Shown here one piece after another: positions 7,134-15,059 of a stretch of DNA of 21,748 nt. The stretch covers positions 1 through 21,748 of the forward strand of contig CAZKDA010000066.1 in assembly GCA_964551455.1 (NCBI GenBank), in the 5' to 3' direction. The position numbers and the translations under genes were made by a program. The DNA comes from JAHDHW01 sp964551455 (GTDB taxonomy: Bacteria; Bacteroidota; Bacteroidia; Chitinophagales; Saprospiraceae). Numbering within the stretch: the first letter of the stretch is position 1; each line of letters opens with the position of its first letter. The notes beneath the pieces are model-generated. The model was given only the letters and a program-made list of their open reading frames with translations, was not told where the DNA came from and searched no databases.

Positions 7134-7170
7134 ACTAAAAAGGCGAAACTCACCGCTTCGCCTTTTTAGT
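7134..7170 (-). terminator. Hairpin directly after the subunit IV gene
   Basis: actaaaaaggcgaa (7134-7147) and ttcgcctttttagt (7157-7170) form a perfect 14-base inverted repeat with a 9-base loop. It starts at the base after the subunit IV stop on the minus strand. The T-rich arm makes it a terminator or attenuator candidate, but the T-run is only five long and ends in AGT. It would partly separate the SCO-DUF420-CPMC genes from the oxidase genes. I found no good TAnnTTTG box between it and the SCO-like start. Confidence 0.6.
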
Positions 7171-7581
7171 TCAGATCAACCCATTATACGTTTCCGGGTC
7201 GAAATAAAGCCCCTGACCCTGGGGATTTGCTTCCTTGCGGTCAAATTCTTTGATCTGCTCCCGGCGGTCTTTCCACGAATCTCCTTCCTGGAAAAATGCT
7301 ATGATCCCCCAAACCAACAGGAGCATCGGCAGCAATACACTCATTGCAAGCCCCTTTACTTCGTAGCGCATGTGCATAAATTCGTAAACAATAAAATAGG
7401 CTTTGTAAAGGCTCAAACCGATCATCGCCGGATACATGATCCATATCGGCAATTCAAAACCTTCAATGACGTGTCCGTTGCCGATCAGCGCTATAAATAC
7501 CTCCACCAGCGTGACGATACCCAGCAGGATCAATCCTTTGAAAACTAATTTTTTCGATTCTTCGTAACTTAAATTTCCCAT
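7171..7581 (-). CDS. Cytochrome c oxidase subunit IV
   Basis: The 136-residue protein has three membrane helices (about residues 13-34, 45-63 and 78-96). The block LPIWIMYPAMIGLSLYKAYFIVYEFMHMRYE matches prokaryotic oxidase subunit IV (COX4/CyoD-like), in particular the K-A-Y-F-I-V-x-x-F-M-H-M signature. This subunit stabilises the catalytic core and has no redox centre. The C-terminal 40 residues are a charged cytoplasmic tail (DRREQIKEFDRKEANPQG). It follows the second subunit III gene after a 220-base gap filled with repeats. A strong hairpin follows the stop codon directly. Confidence 0.87.
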   Translation of the reverse strand: MGNLSYEESKKLVFKGLILLGIVTLVEVFIALIGNGHVIEGFELPIWIMYPAMIGLSLYKAYFIVYEFMHMRYEVKGLAMSVLLPMLLLVWGIIAFFQEGDSWKDRREQIKEFDRKEANPQGQGLYFDPETYNGLI

Positions 7582-7630
7582 CAGGAATATCTTTTATTTT
7601 TTATAATTAAAAAAGCGTCTATTTTTTCAA

Positions 7631-7789
7631 GTTGCTAGTTGCTAATTTGCTAGTTGCGGATTGCTGGTTGCAAGTTTTCCCGACTGGCCTCGACTTGTCG
7701 GGGCTGGTCGGGGTTTCTAGTTGCCGGTTCTAACCACTAACCACTAACCACTAACCCATAACCCATAACCCATAACCCATAACCACTAA
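7631..7789. repeat. Composite intergenic repeat, copy 1
   Basis: Four modules lie in order: gttgcta/gctaatttg units (7631-7670); a hairpin region with cccgac (7679-7684) and two gtcgggg arms (7697-7703 and 7707-7713); tttctag (7714-7720); and seven-base units of type ctaacca/ccataac (7731-7789). The same order occurs at 16506-16696. This fills most of the gap between subunit III and subunit IV; no ORF or RNA gene is apparent. Confidence 0.8.
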
Positions 7790-7801
7790 TCCAAAACCAT
7801 C

Positions 7802-8800
7802 TTACAAAAGGTAAAACACGAGGAACACAAACACCCACACCAAATCTACAAAGTGCCAGTAAAGGCCCATTTTTTCTACCATCTCGTATCCGTTTTTGCG
7901 TTCGACGTACAACCCGCTTGCAACATTGATAACAATGATGAGCAGGAAGGCTACACCGGAAAGCACGTGAAATCCATGAAACCCGGTGATAAAAAAGAAC
8001 AGTGATCCGAAAGCTACAGGTCCGAAATGTTCTTTGGTGATCTCTCCTCCGCTGGTTTTCATGGCGCCCGGCTCGTACAGATGGCTATCGTGCGCATAAG
8101 TGATCAGATAAGGGTCTCCGGCATTGAATTCCTCGCCGGAAAAGTTATGTCCGTAATGATCGATTTTTTCAAAATACCTGTTCTCATCGATATCTGCGGC
8201 GCCGGCAGGCAGGTAATAATACCGCTCGGCAGAATCGTGGCCGTGGTCATCGTGGCCATGGCCGCCATGCAATTCAATTTTGTGCTTTGAAAAACCTGCA
8301 CGCTCCAACTCTGCGCCACTCAGATAAACGCCACTTTCCAGATGATTGGAAAAAGGGTCGGTGGTTACAGTCATCCCTTCTGCGGCGATCAATGTCGTCC
8401 ACTCCCAGGCCTGACATGCGAGGAAGGTAGCCCCGCCAACGATCGTCCAGAGCATCCATTTTATCACACCGCCTTTGTTTTCACGATGCCCCTCCTGCAC
8501 AGCACGAACCATGGTGACCGAACTGATGATCAACACAAATGTCATGAACGTAACAAACACCAATGGAGCTTCGACGTGTAGAAACGGAACTTTCGCAAAT
8601 ACAAAATCCGGAACCGGCCAGGTGGGCATACTGAAGCGGATAGCGCCATAAGCGATCAAAAATCCGGCAAAAGTAAAAGCATCGGAAAGCAAAAAATACC
8701 ACATCATCAACTTCCCGTAACTGGCCTTAAATGGTTCTTTGCCGCCCGACCAACTGTCCTGAGTTTCTAATTCTTCATGTAAAACTGTATCTGTTGCCAT
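7802..8800 (-). CDS. ctaE: Cytochrome c oxidase subunit III, long form with His-rich insert
   Basis: The 332-residue product has the usual subunit III helices: about 31-53, 76-100, 114-134, 262-293 and 312-332. The helix around residue 270 carries FFFITGFHGFHVLSG and the last carries GLYWHFVDLVWVFVF, both hallmarks of heme-copper oxidase subunit III. Between the third and fourth helices is a soluble insert of about 125 residues (135-260). It contains a His/Asp-rich run, HGGHGHDDHGH (178-188), and several Tyr and Asp residues. Subunit III lacks redox centres but supports proton uptake and stability. It is the second of two tandem subunit III genes; the shorter paralogue lies upstream at 9006-9584. 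The insert explains its length; the core alone would be about 205 residues. Confidence 0.92.
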   Translation of the reverse strand: MATDTVLHEELETQDSWSGGKEPFKASYGKLMMWYFLLSDAFTFAGFLIAYGAIRFSMPTWPVPDFVFAKVPFLHVEAPLVFVTFMTFVLIISSVTMVRAVQEGHRENKGGVIKWMLWTIVGGATFLACQAWEWTTLIAAEGMTVTTDPFSNHLESGVYLSGAELERAGFSKHKIELHGGHGHDDHGHDSAERYYYLPAGAADIDENRYFEKIDHYGHNFSGEEFNAGDPYLITYAHDSHLYEPGAMKTSGGEITKEHFGPVAFGSLFFFITGFHGFHVLSGVAFLLIIVINVASGLYVERKNGYEMVEKMGLYWHFVDLVWVFVFLVFYLL

Positions 8801-8845
8801 TATTTATCTAAAATTTATCTTTAATTATAAGTCAAAAATTAAGTA

Positions 8846-8953
8846 GCCAGGTTTAAGAGGTTATGAGTTATGGGCTATGTCTTGGTTTAAAATAACTTAT
8901 AGCTCGTAACGCTTAACCCTTATCACGTCTGACCTCTGACCTCCGAAGTCTAA
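8846..8953. repeat. Degenerate heptad-like intergenic block
   Basis: Most of the 205-base gap between the two subunit III genes is low-complexity sequence. ggttatgagttatgggctatg (about 8859-8879) and gtctgacctctgacctccgaag (about 8927-8948) are worn seven-base tandem units of the same style as the CTAACC repeats elsewhere in this cluster. There is no CCCGA hairpin here. I see no gene. Confidence 0.5.
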
Positions 8954-9005
8954 TTTCTATCATCTTCCTCAATAAGATTTTTCAGTTTTTTTTAATGCTG
9001 TGTAT

Positions 9006-9584
9006 TTATTGAAATAAAAAGAATAAAAACAAATAAACCCATAGCGCTCCTAAAAAATGCCAGAATATCAGCGTCAGTTCCAGCCTCAATTTACGCACCG
9101 GAACTACTTTGAATTTTAAGGAATAAGCATGTACCAGCGCCACGAACAATACCGCAATACCGGCCAGGATGTGCATGGCGTGTATCCCGGAGATCACATA
9201 AACAAAAGACCCCGAAGGATTGCCGTTGAATTCAACGCCAATGCTGGAAAGCTCCAGCCAACCCTGGTATTGCAGCGCCAAAAACGAAAGTCCGAGCACA
9301 AAGGTCGCCAGAAGCAATGATCTGTAAGAGCGGCTGTTTTCATTTATAAAAAAGTAATAAGACGCCTGTAAAGTCACGCTGCTCAAAACGATCGCCAAAG
9401 TGCTGATCCAAAACATATCGGGCAGCTTGAATTCCAGCCAGTTGCCCTGTGCATGCCTCACGATGTAGGCGCTGGTAAACGCAGCGAACATCATCACCAT
9501 ACTCGCACAGGCAACCAAGAGCGCAAACTTGTGCGGATGGATCTTATTCCGGTACCTTCTGGATTCTGCATAAGCCACATTCAT
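9006..9584 (-). CDS. ctaE: Cytochrome c oxidase subunit III, short form
   Basis: The 192-residue product has about five membrane helices. It starts at IHPHKFALLVACASMVMMFAAFTSAYIV, and has SGIHAMHILAGIAVLFVALVHAYS in the fourth helix and LIFWHFLGALWVYLFLFFLFQ at the end. These are subunit III signatures (GxHxxHxxxG and the terminal WHFxxxxWxxLF). It lacks the large soluble insert of the paralogue at 7802-8800. The 3' end of ctaB (9596) is 11 bases upstream of its ATG, so the two are probably co-translated. Tandem short and long subunit III genes are common in Bacteroidota oxidase clusters. How the two products share the complex is not known to me. Confidence 0.92.
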   Translation of the reverse strand: MNVAYAESRRYRNKIHPHKFALLVACASMVMMFAAFTSAYIVRHAQGNWLEFKLPDMFWISTLAIVLSSVTLQASYYFFINENSRSYRSLLLATFVLGLSFLALQYQGWLELSSIGVEFNGNPSGSFVYVISGIHAMHILAGIAVLFVALVHAYSLKFKVVPVRKLRLELTLIFWHFLGALWVYLFLFFLFQ

Positions 9585-9595
9585 CCTCTTTTCAT

Positions 9596-10489
9596 TTATA
9601 TTTTATCAAAAAATAAAGCTATCAAAACAATGGGCAAATAAAAAAATGAACTGAACATCAACTTCAAAGCTGACTCGCGATTGCATTTTTTGTAAAAATC
9701 CCATCCAAAAAACGAATAGATCACACCGCTCGCCAAAACGATCAGCGCCGATGCCAGCCCGGTCAGTCCCAGGTAAAAAGGCAACAAGCTGACAGGAATC
9801 AAAACCAGTGCATAAATAAAAGATTGCAAACCGGCGTTTTCGTCTTTCACTCCTCTTTTGGAAGGCAACAGATGGAACCCTGCGTTTGCATAATCTTCGA
9901 ATGCCAGCCAGGCTATCGCCCAAAAGTGTGGAAACTGCCACAAGAATTGCAAGCCAAACAATGCAATCGCCAGCATGGTGATCTCTCCCTGTGCCGCCAC
10001 GCATCCGATCATCACCGGCATCGCTCCGGGGATAGCCCCCACAACGACTGCCAGGGGGCTGATGCGCTTCATCGGCGTATAAACAAAGGCATAGCTGATC
10101 AGCGAGATCATGCCAAGCAACGCTGCCCAGGCATTGAACATGGCGAGGAAAATAACCCCGAACAAACTCATGAACCCTGCTGACATGACCGCCTCCGAAA
10201 CCGTCATCCTGTCGGCAGCCAGCGGACGACCGGCAGTGCGTTTCATCAGCTTATCCGTGTCGCGTTCCAGCACCTGATTCAAGGTATTGGCAGCTCCGGT
10301 CACCAGCAATCCGCCCATGCAAAGTACCACGAGTCCCGTCCAGTTTACAAAACCAGCTCCGGCGATCATATAAGCCAAAGCGGATGAAAACACCACGAGC
10401 AGGGTCAGCCTCAGTTTGATCAACTGGGCGTAATCCGCCAGTTTTTGCTTCAATGAACTTTGTATGCCTTCTTTTGCTTTTGTGTACAC
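9596..10489 (-). CDS. ctaB: Protohaem IX farnesyltransferase (haem o synthase)
   Basis: The enzyme adds a farnesyl group from farnesyl diphosphate to protohaem, giving haem o, the precursor of haem a in the neighbouring oxidase. It is a UbiA-superfamily membrane protein with about nine helices. The first Asp-rich motif is NxxxExxxDxxMxRTAGRPL (N71, E75, D79, M82, R84), matching the CyoE/CtaB form. YTPMKRISPLAVVVGAIPGAMPV and the second-loop AFEDYANAGFHLLP are also family blocks. The frame is open to a GTG at 10537, but residues 2-13 of that version are encoded by the intergenic repeat module at 10500-10533. I therefore prefer the GTG at 10489 (297 residues); a TTG at 10453 is also possible. 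ctaA (haem a synthase) is not in the window. Confidence 0.9.
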   Translation of the reverse strand: MYTKAKEGIQSSLKQKLADYAQLIKLRLTLLVVFSSALAYMIAGAGFVNWTGLVVLCMGGLLVTGAANTLNQVLERDTDKLMKRTAGRPLAADRMTVSEAVMSAGFMSLFGVIFLAMFNAWAALLGMISLISYAFVYTPMKRISPLAVVVGAIPGAMPVMIGCVAAQGEITMLAIALFGLQFLWQFPHFWAIAWLAFEDYANAGFHLLPSKRGVKDENAGLQSFIYALVLIPVSLLPFYLGLTGLASALIVLASGVIYSFFGWDFYKKCNRESALKLMFSSFFYLPIVLIALFFDKI

Positions 10490-10499
10490 GCTGAAAAAA

Positions 10500-10620
10500 G
10501 TTGCTGGTTTAAAGTTGCCCCGACTCGTCGGGGTCACAAGGTCTGGTTTTATTCATCGATTTCCTGCCTGCCCCGACCTGTCGGTGTTTTCCTGCCTGCC
10601 CTCCCGCTAATGAAGCGGGA
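10500..10620. repeat. Cluster of CCCGA/TCGGG-type hairpins between ctaD and ctaB
   Basis: Three short perfect hairpins stand in a row: ccccgac-tc-gtcgggg (10518-10533), ccgac-ct-gtcgg (10573-10584) and tcccgct-aatga-agcggga (10602-10620). ttcctgcctgccc occurs twice (about 10561 and 10589). The preceding gttgctggttt (10500-10510) is the same lead-in found before the hairpins at 7661 and 16551. It fills the 3' side of the ctaD-ctaB gap. Confidence 0.75.
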
Positions 10621-10653
10621 TCGGGGTTTACTACCTTCCGCCTCTGGCCTTAC

Positions 10654-12498
10654 TCAATGCACTTCGGTTTCATCTTCACCGATCGGAACATGTTGCTGAA
10701 TAAATTCTTTACCGTCTTTTCCATAATCATAAGCCCATCGGTGGACAGATGGAATCTTCCCTGGCCAGTTTCCATGTCCCGGCCTGATCGGTGTTGTCCA
10801 TTCGAGCGTTGTAGCGCCCCAGGGGTTTTTGGTCGTTTGTTTTTTACCTTTCCAAATGCTATAGAAAAAGTTGATTACAAACAATACCTGCAAGGAAAAA
10901 ACAACGATTGCGGAAATCGTAATGAATTTATTCAAATCGGCAAAATGCGCAAAAGCATCGAAAGCTTCAAAACTGTAATATCGGCGAGGAACTCCAGCCA
11001 TACCCAAATAGTGCATCGGCCAGAAAATGGCATAAGCGCCGACGAATGTTCCCCAGAAATGTATCTTGCCCAGGGTCTCATTCATAAACCTGCCGTACAT
11101 CTTCGGAAACCAGTTGTAAATTCCTGCAAACATCCCGAAGAACGCGGCAATACCCATCACTATATGGAAATGCGCAACGACGAAATAGGTGTCGTGCATC
11201 TGGATATCAATAGCTGAGTTGCCCAGAAAAATACCCGTCAGACCACCTGAAATGAACATCGATACAAAGCCGATGGCAAATAACATCGCTGTGGTAAACC
11301 GTATATTCCCGCCGTAAAGCGTGGTGATCCAGTTGAACACCTTCACTGCCGATGGTACCGCGATGATAAGCGTGAAGATCACGAAGAAGTTGGAAATAAA
11401 TGGATTTACACCCGCCATGAACATGTGGTGTGCCCAAACGATGAAAGACAAAAATGCGATTGCCAGGATGGAAAACACCATCGCTTTATACCCAAAGATC
11501 GGTTTCCTTGCATGTACTGACATCACTTCGGAGACAAGACCCATCGCCGGAAGGATGATAATGTAAACCTCCGGGTGACCCAAAAACCAAAACAAGTGTT
11601 GGAACAGGATCGGGCTTCCGCCTACATGTTCCAGCGCTTGCCCTCCGATATAAATATCGCTAAGGAAAAAGCTGGTGCCTAACCCTCGGTCGCACATCAT
11701 TAAAAAGAATCCGGAAGCCAAAACGGGAAACGATAACAGCGCGATGATCGCAGTGATGAAAAATGCCCAGATCGTCAGAGGCATTCGCCACATAGTCATG
11801 CCTTTGGTTCGCAAATTCAATACTGTAGTAATATAATTGATACCACCCAGCAGCACCGAAACCACAAAGAGCACAAGACTGACGATCCACAAGGTCATAC
11901 CTGCCGCTGAACCGGAAGAGGCTTGCGGCAATGCGCTGAGCGGCGGATAGGCCGTCCAGCCACCTGAGAAAGGCCCGGTACTCAAAAACAGCGAAGCAAA
12001 CATCACGACCCCGGCAAGGAAGAAAAACCAATAGGAAAACATATTCAGCAGCGGCGAAGCCATATCCCTGGCTCCGAGCTGCAAGGGGATCAGCAGGTTG
12101 CTGAAGGTGCCGCTCAATCCGGCTGTGAGTACGAAAAACACAATGATGGTTCCGTGCATCGTCACCAGGGCATAATAGAATTCAGGGTTCAAGGAACCGA
12201 TGCCGACATCATTGACAGTGATCCATTTACCGAGCAATGGCTTGAGCCAGGCCATGTTTTCTTCCGGAAAACCAAGTTGCAAGCGGAAAATGATCGACAT
12301 TGCAGCCCCGATAAGAGCCCAAAAGATACCAGTGATCAAAAACTGCTTGGCAATGATCTTGTGATCCTGGCTAAATATCCAATGGGTTATAAAATTCGAT
12401 TGATATTTATCGCCATGATGATGCTCATGAAAATGGTCATCATAACCCTGTTCTTTTATCAGGATATCCTCTTCGTAATTGGTTGCTATGTTAGCCAT
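10654..12498 (-). CDS. ctaD: Cytochrome c oxidase subunit I
   Basis: This is the catalytic subunit of an aa3-type oxidase: it reduces O2 to water and pumps protons. The 614-residue sequence has twelve or more membrane helices and every ligand. His115 and His445 bind low-spin haem a, and His443 binds haem a3. His308, His357 and His358 bind CuB. Tyr312 in HPEVY is positioned to cross-link with His308. Glu310 in the same motif and Asp145 in GARDMASP mark the type A1 D-channel. The N-terminus carries a His/Asp-rich run, DDHFHEHHHGD (about 20-30), before the first helix. The C-terminal tail (TTLEWTTPIRPGHGNWPGKIP onwards) is hydrophilic. It lies 86 bases downstream of ctaC and starts with ATG. Confidence 0.97.
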   Translation of the reverse strand: MANIATNYEEDILIKEQGYDDHFHEHHHGDKYQSNFITHWIFSQDHKIIAKQFLITGIFWALIGAAMSIIFRLQLGFPEENMAWLKPLLGKWITVNDVGIGSLNPEFYYALVTMHGTIIVFFVLTAGLSGTFSNLLIPLQLGARDMASPLLNMFSYWFFFLAGVVMFASLFLSTGPFSGGWTAYPPLSALPQASSGSAAGMTLWIVSLVLFVVSVLLGGINYITTVLNLRTKGMTMWRMPLTIWAFFITAIIALLSFPVLASGFFLMMCDRGLGTSFFLSDIYIGGQALEHVGGSPILFQHLFWFLGHPEVYIIILPAMGLVSEVMSVHARKPIFGYKAMVFSILAIAFLSFIVWAHHMFMAGVNPFISNFFVIFTLIIAVPSAVKVFNWITTLYGGNIRFTTAMLFAIGFVSMFISGGLTGIFLGNSAIDIQMHDTYFVVAHFHIVMGIAAFFGMFAGIYNWFPKMYGRFMNETLGKIHFWGTFVGAYAIFWPMHYLGMAGVPRRYYSFEAFDAFAHFADLNKFITISAIVVFSLQVLFVINFFYSIWKGKKQTTKNPWGATTLEWTTPIRPGHGNWPGKIPSVHRWAYDYGKDGKEFIQQHVPIGEDETEVH

Positions 12499-12584
12499 CG
12501 CATTAAATGATTTATGAATCCTTACCTTTTACAGTAAGTTTAAAATTATTTTAATCAAATAAAATTCCCCAAAACTTTACTGTG

Positions 12585-13694
12585 TTAAAGCTCCTTACGG
12601 GAATCTTCTTCGGTTCCCTTGATGGTTGTTTCATAAAATGAACTCAACCCTTTTGCCCATGCATCGTATTCCTCTTGTGATACGATCTCCACGATACGGC
12701 GCATACTATAATGTCCACTTCCGCAAAGCTCCGCGCAAGCCAGTTCATAATGAAAAGCCTGCCATCTCGGCTTACTTCCCGGATCGGTGGGATCGGAAGG
12801 CAAATGCCATTCGGGATAGAGCGGCTTGCCGTTTTTGTCGAGCGCTCCGAGCCTTTCGCGATATTCTTCGGTGGTCACTGATGGTGTAAAAACAAAATAC
12901 GTCGGGATACCCGGAATGGCGTCCATCTTCACCCTGAAATGCGGCAGGTCGAAATTGTGTAATACATCGCGGGCAGTGATCCTGACGCGGACTTTTTTGC
13001 CCACAGGCAATTTGATGATCTCACCCGCAGCAGCAGAAACCACATCGTCGAGGCTCTTGTCGTCAGAAAAATCTACTCCCAATTGATTGAGAGGTGTAAT
13101 CAGTTTATAATTTTTTGTACCCAAAACGCCATCCGGTCCCGGATAACGCATCGTCCACAGGAATTGCATCCCGGTAGCTTCGATCTCGATATATTCTTCA
13201 TCAGGCGAAACATCCGCCATCACTGTATTCCAGGCATCCAGGCCGCCGACAACCAGGAAGGTCATCACCACAGCAGGGACAGCAGTCCAGATAATTTCCA
13301 GCTTATTGTCGTGTGAAAAGAACAGCGCTTTGCGTCCGGATTTTCCCTGGTATTTGTAAGCAAACCAGAATAAAAAGATGTGAGTTATGACGAATACCAG
13401 CCCCGTAAAGAATAGCGTAATATTGAACAATCTATCCAGTTGGCTGCCGTGCTCCGATGCGGAAATATGAGGGCCATAGCCCAGCATGCTGTTTTTATAA
13501 TAAATAGCGGATACTACACAACCCACTAAAAAAACCACCAAAAAAGCCAATGAGAATCTTCCATTCCATACGTTTGCTTCTTCCTGTGCTTCCTCTTCTC
13601 CCCTGATCCGCGATGCCAGTTCGGTCACTTTCCCGATCTGAACCACAACCATCGCGATCAGTATCAAACATAAAATCGAAATTAGAGCTATCAT
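12585..13694 (-). CDS. ctaC: Cytochrome c oxidase subunit II with CuA site
   Basis: This subunit accepts electrons at the binuclear CuA centre and passes them to haem a in subunit I. The cupredoxin domain (about 165-345) has the full ligand set: His246 in LHNFDLP, and Cys320, Glu322, Cys324, His328 and Met331 in CAELCGSGHYSM. The aromatic patch MQFLWTMRYPG (about 176-186) precedes it. The N-terminal half has four hydrophobic segments (about 2-20, 47-66, 91-113 and 134-154), two more than classical subunit II. The helix before the domain contains KLEIIWTAVPAVVM. There is no signal-peptide lipobox and no C-terminal CxxCH, so this is aa3-like rather than caa3 with a fused cytochrome c. Electrons should come from ACIII haems or a separate cytochrome c. 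Confidence 0.95.
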   Translation of the reverse strand: MIALISILCLILIAMVVVQIGKVTELASRIRGEEEAQEEANVWNGRFSLAFLVVFLVGCVVSAIYYKNSMLGYGPHISASEHGSQLDRLFNITLFFTGLVFVITHIFLFWFAYKYQGKSGRKALFFSHDNKLEIIWTAVPAVVMTFLVVGGLDAWNTVMADVSPDEEYIEIEATGMQFLWTMRYPGPDGVLGTKNYKLITPLNQLGVDFSDDKSLDDVVSAAAGEIIKLPVGKKVRVRITARDVLHNFDLPHFRVKMDAIPGIPTYFVFTPSVTTEEYRERLGALDKNGKPLYPEWHLPSDPTDPGSKPRWQAFHYELACAELCGSGHYSMRRIVEIVSQEEYDAWAKGLSSFYETTIKGTEEDSRKEL

Positions 13695-13748
13695 TATTTA
13701 TATTGATTTACGTTTTTTGAAAACTTGTTTTTCTTATGCTTTTCAATC

Positions 13749-14987
13749 TCAAACATGATGGTGAACACTCTCGGAATAATACGGGTCGCGCTCGGCATTG
13801 AGGCTGGCTTTTGTCAGTTGATTAAAGGTCAGGTACATGAACAAACCCAGAAATCCGATCAACGTTCCCAATTCCAGTAATCCGGGTATGGTGAACCCTG
13901 CAACGTAACCGCCATGTGCGCCATGATCGCCAGCCGCATGCATCACTTCGGTGTAAACGCCCGGTTTTATCATATAAAAGAAATCCCACCAGTGGCCAAA
14001 AAATACCAGGAGTGAAGTAAATGTAAGAATGCCGTATTTTCGCTTGGTATCATTTCTCATCAATATCAGAAAAGGCAAAAAGAAATTCATGATCAGGTTG
14101 CCGTAAAACAGCACAGGGTATTCGTCCCTGCGGAGTTTGAAATAAACCGTTTCTTCACCGACGTTGGCGTACCAGATCAACATGTATTGCGAAAACCACA
14201 GGTAAGTCCAGAAGATACTGAAAGCAAACATGAATTTACCCAGGTCGTGCAAATGCTCCTCGGTCACGTTTTCGAAGTAACCTCGTGATTTCAAATAGAT
14301 GAGGGTGAGTATCGTCAAGGCTATCGCTGCAACGAACCAGCTCGCCGAGCTGTACCAGGCATACATCGTGCTGTACCAATGCGGTTCGATCGACATCGTC
14401 CACAGCCAGATCATGGCAGCGCTGGAAAATGCAGCCAACGGAAGGAAGATCGCCGCATATACTTTGATCTTTTTATGAATGGCAAAATCTGCTGTACCGC
14501 TTGCATCCTCTTCCAAAGACAAACTTCGGATCCTTTTCGCAAAAAAGTACCAAAGTCCTACAATGATGATCGTTCCGAAGGTGTACCAGTTTTTGTTCAA
14601 AAAGCCGGATTTTCCCTGTATTAACGCATCGACGGCGACCACCGCATCGTCAGCCCAATGATATAAATGGTGAAAATGCCCCCAGATACCGGCAATGATG
14701 ACCAACATCAATATCAGCCCTACGATGAGGAACATTGAGTAGGCTTCCCATATCCTTTTAAACACCGTAAACCAGCCGGCATAAGCCGTAATGCTCGCCG
14801 TCATAATGAATAGAGAAATAAAAGCAATACCCAGAAAAAATACCGAGTTGTGCAAAAAATTGGTCCAAAACCGCGAATGGTATGGAACGGTATTGTCATA
14901 ATAGCTTAAAACCATACAGACAACACCTAGTATCATCATTCCTGCGAAAACGCTTTTTTGTTTGCCTTCAAAGGTAAACTGATTCAT
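13749..14987 (-). CDS. actF: Alternative complex III subunit ActF (quinol:cytochrome c oxidoreductase membrane subunit)
   Basis: The 412-residue integral membrane protein has about ten helices. It begins with a short FEGKQKSVFAGMM segment, and IWEAYSMFLIVGLILMLVIIAGIWGHFHHLYHW lies in the region of its third helix. Its position between actE and ctaC matches Bacteroidota ACIII clusters. In ACIII, ActF is a structural relative of the NrfD-like subunit ActC. It is thought to help with proton movement or scaffolding and does not carry haem. WLWTMSIEPHWYSTMYAWYSSASWFVAA and FSQYMLIWYANVGEETVYF are well-marked conserved blocks. A His/Gly-rich loop (HAAGDHGAHGG, about 355-365) and a His-His-His C-terminus are notable. 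ctaC follows 54 bases downstream, which suggests ACIII and oxidase are transcribed together. Confidence 0.9.
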   Translation of the reverse strand: MNQFTFEGKQKSVFAGMMILGVVCMVLSYYDNTVPYHSRFWTNFLHNSVFFLGIAFISLFIMTASITAYAGWFTVFKRIWEAYSMFLIVGLILMLVIIAGIWGHFHHLYHWADDAVVAVDALIQGKSGFLNKNWYTFGTIIIVGLWYFFAKRIRSLSLEEDASGTADFAIHKKIKVYAAIFLPLAAFSSAAMIWLWTMSIEPHWYSTMYAWYSSASWFVAAIALTILTLIYLKSRGYFENVTEEHLHDLGKFMFAFSIFWTYLWFSQYMLIWYANVGEETVYFKLRRDEYPVLFYGNLIMNFFLPFLILMRNDTKRKYGILTFTSLLVFFGHWWDFFYMIKPGVYTEVMHAAGDHGAHGGYVAGFTIPGLLELGTLIGFLGLFMYLTFNQLTKASLNAERDPYYSESVHHHV

Positions 14988-15059
14988 TATTCTTGTTATT
15001 TAAAATAAGGTCCGGCAACCCGGCGCCGTGTAATAAAATACTTTATTTTTTTTTGACTA

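Noticed and set aside
9006..9584. Short subunit III as a broken copy of the long one
   Set aside because: All helices and signatures are present in an intact frame, and short forms without the insert are ordinary subunit III proteins. It is a functional paralogue.
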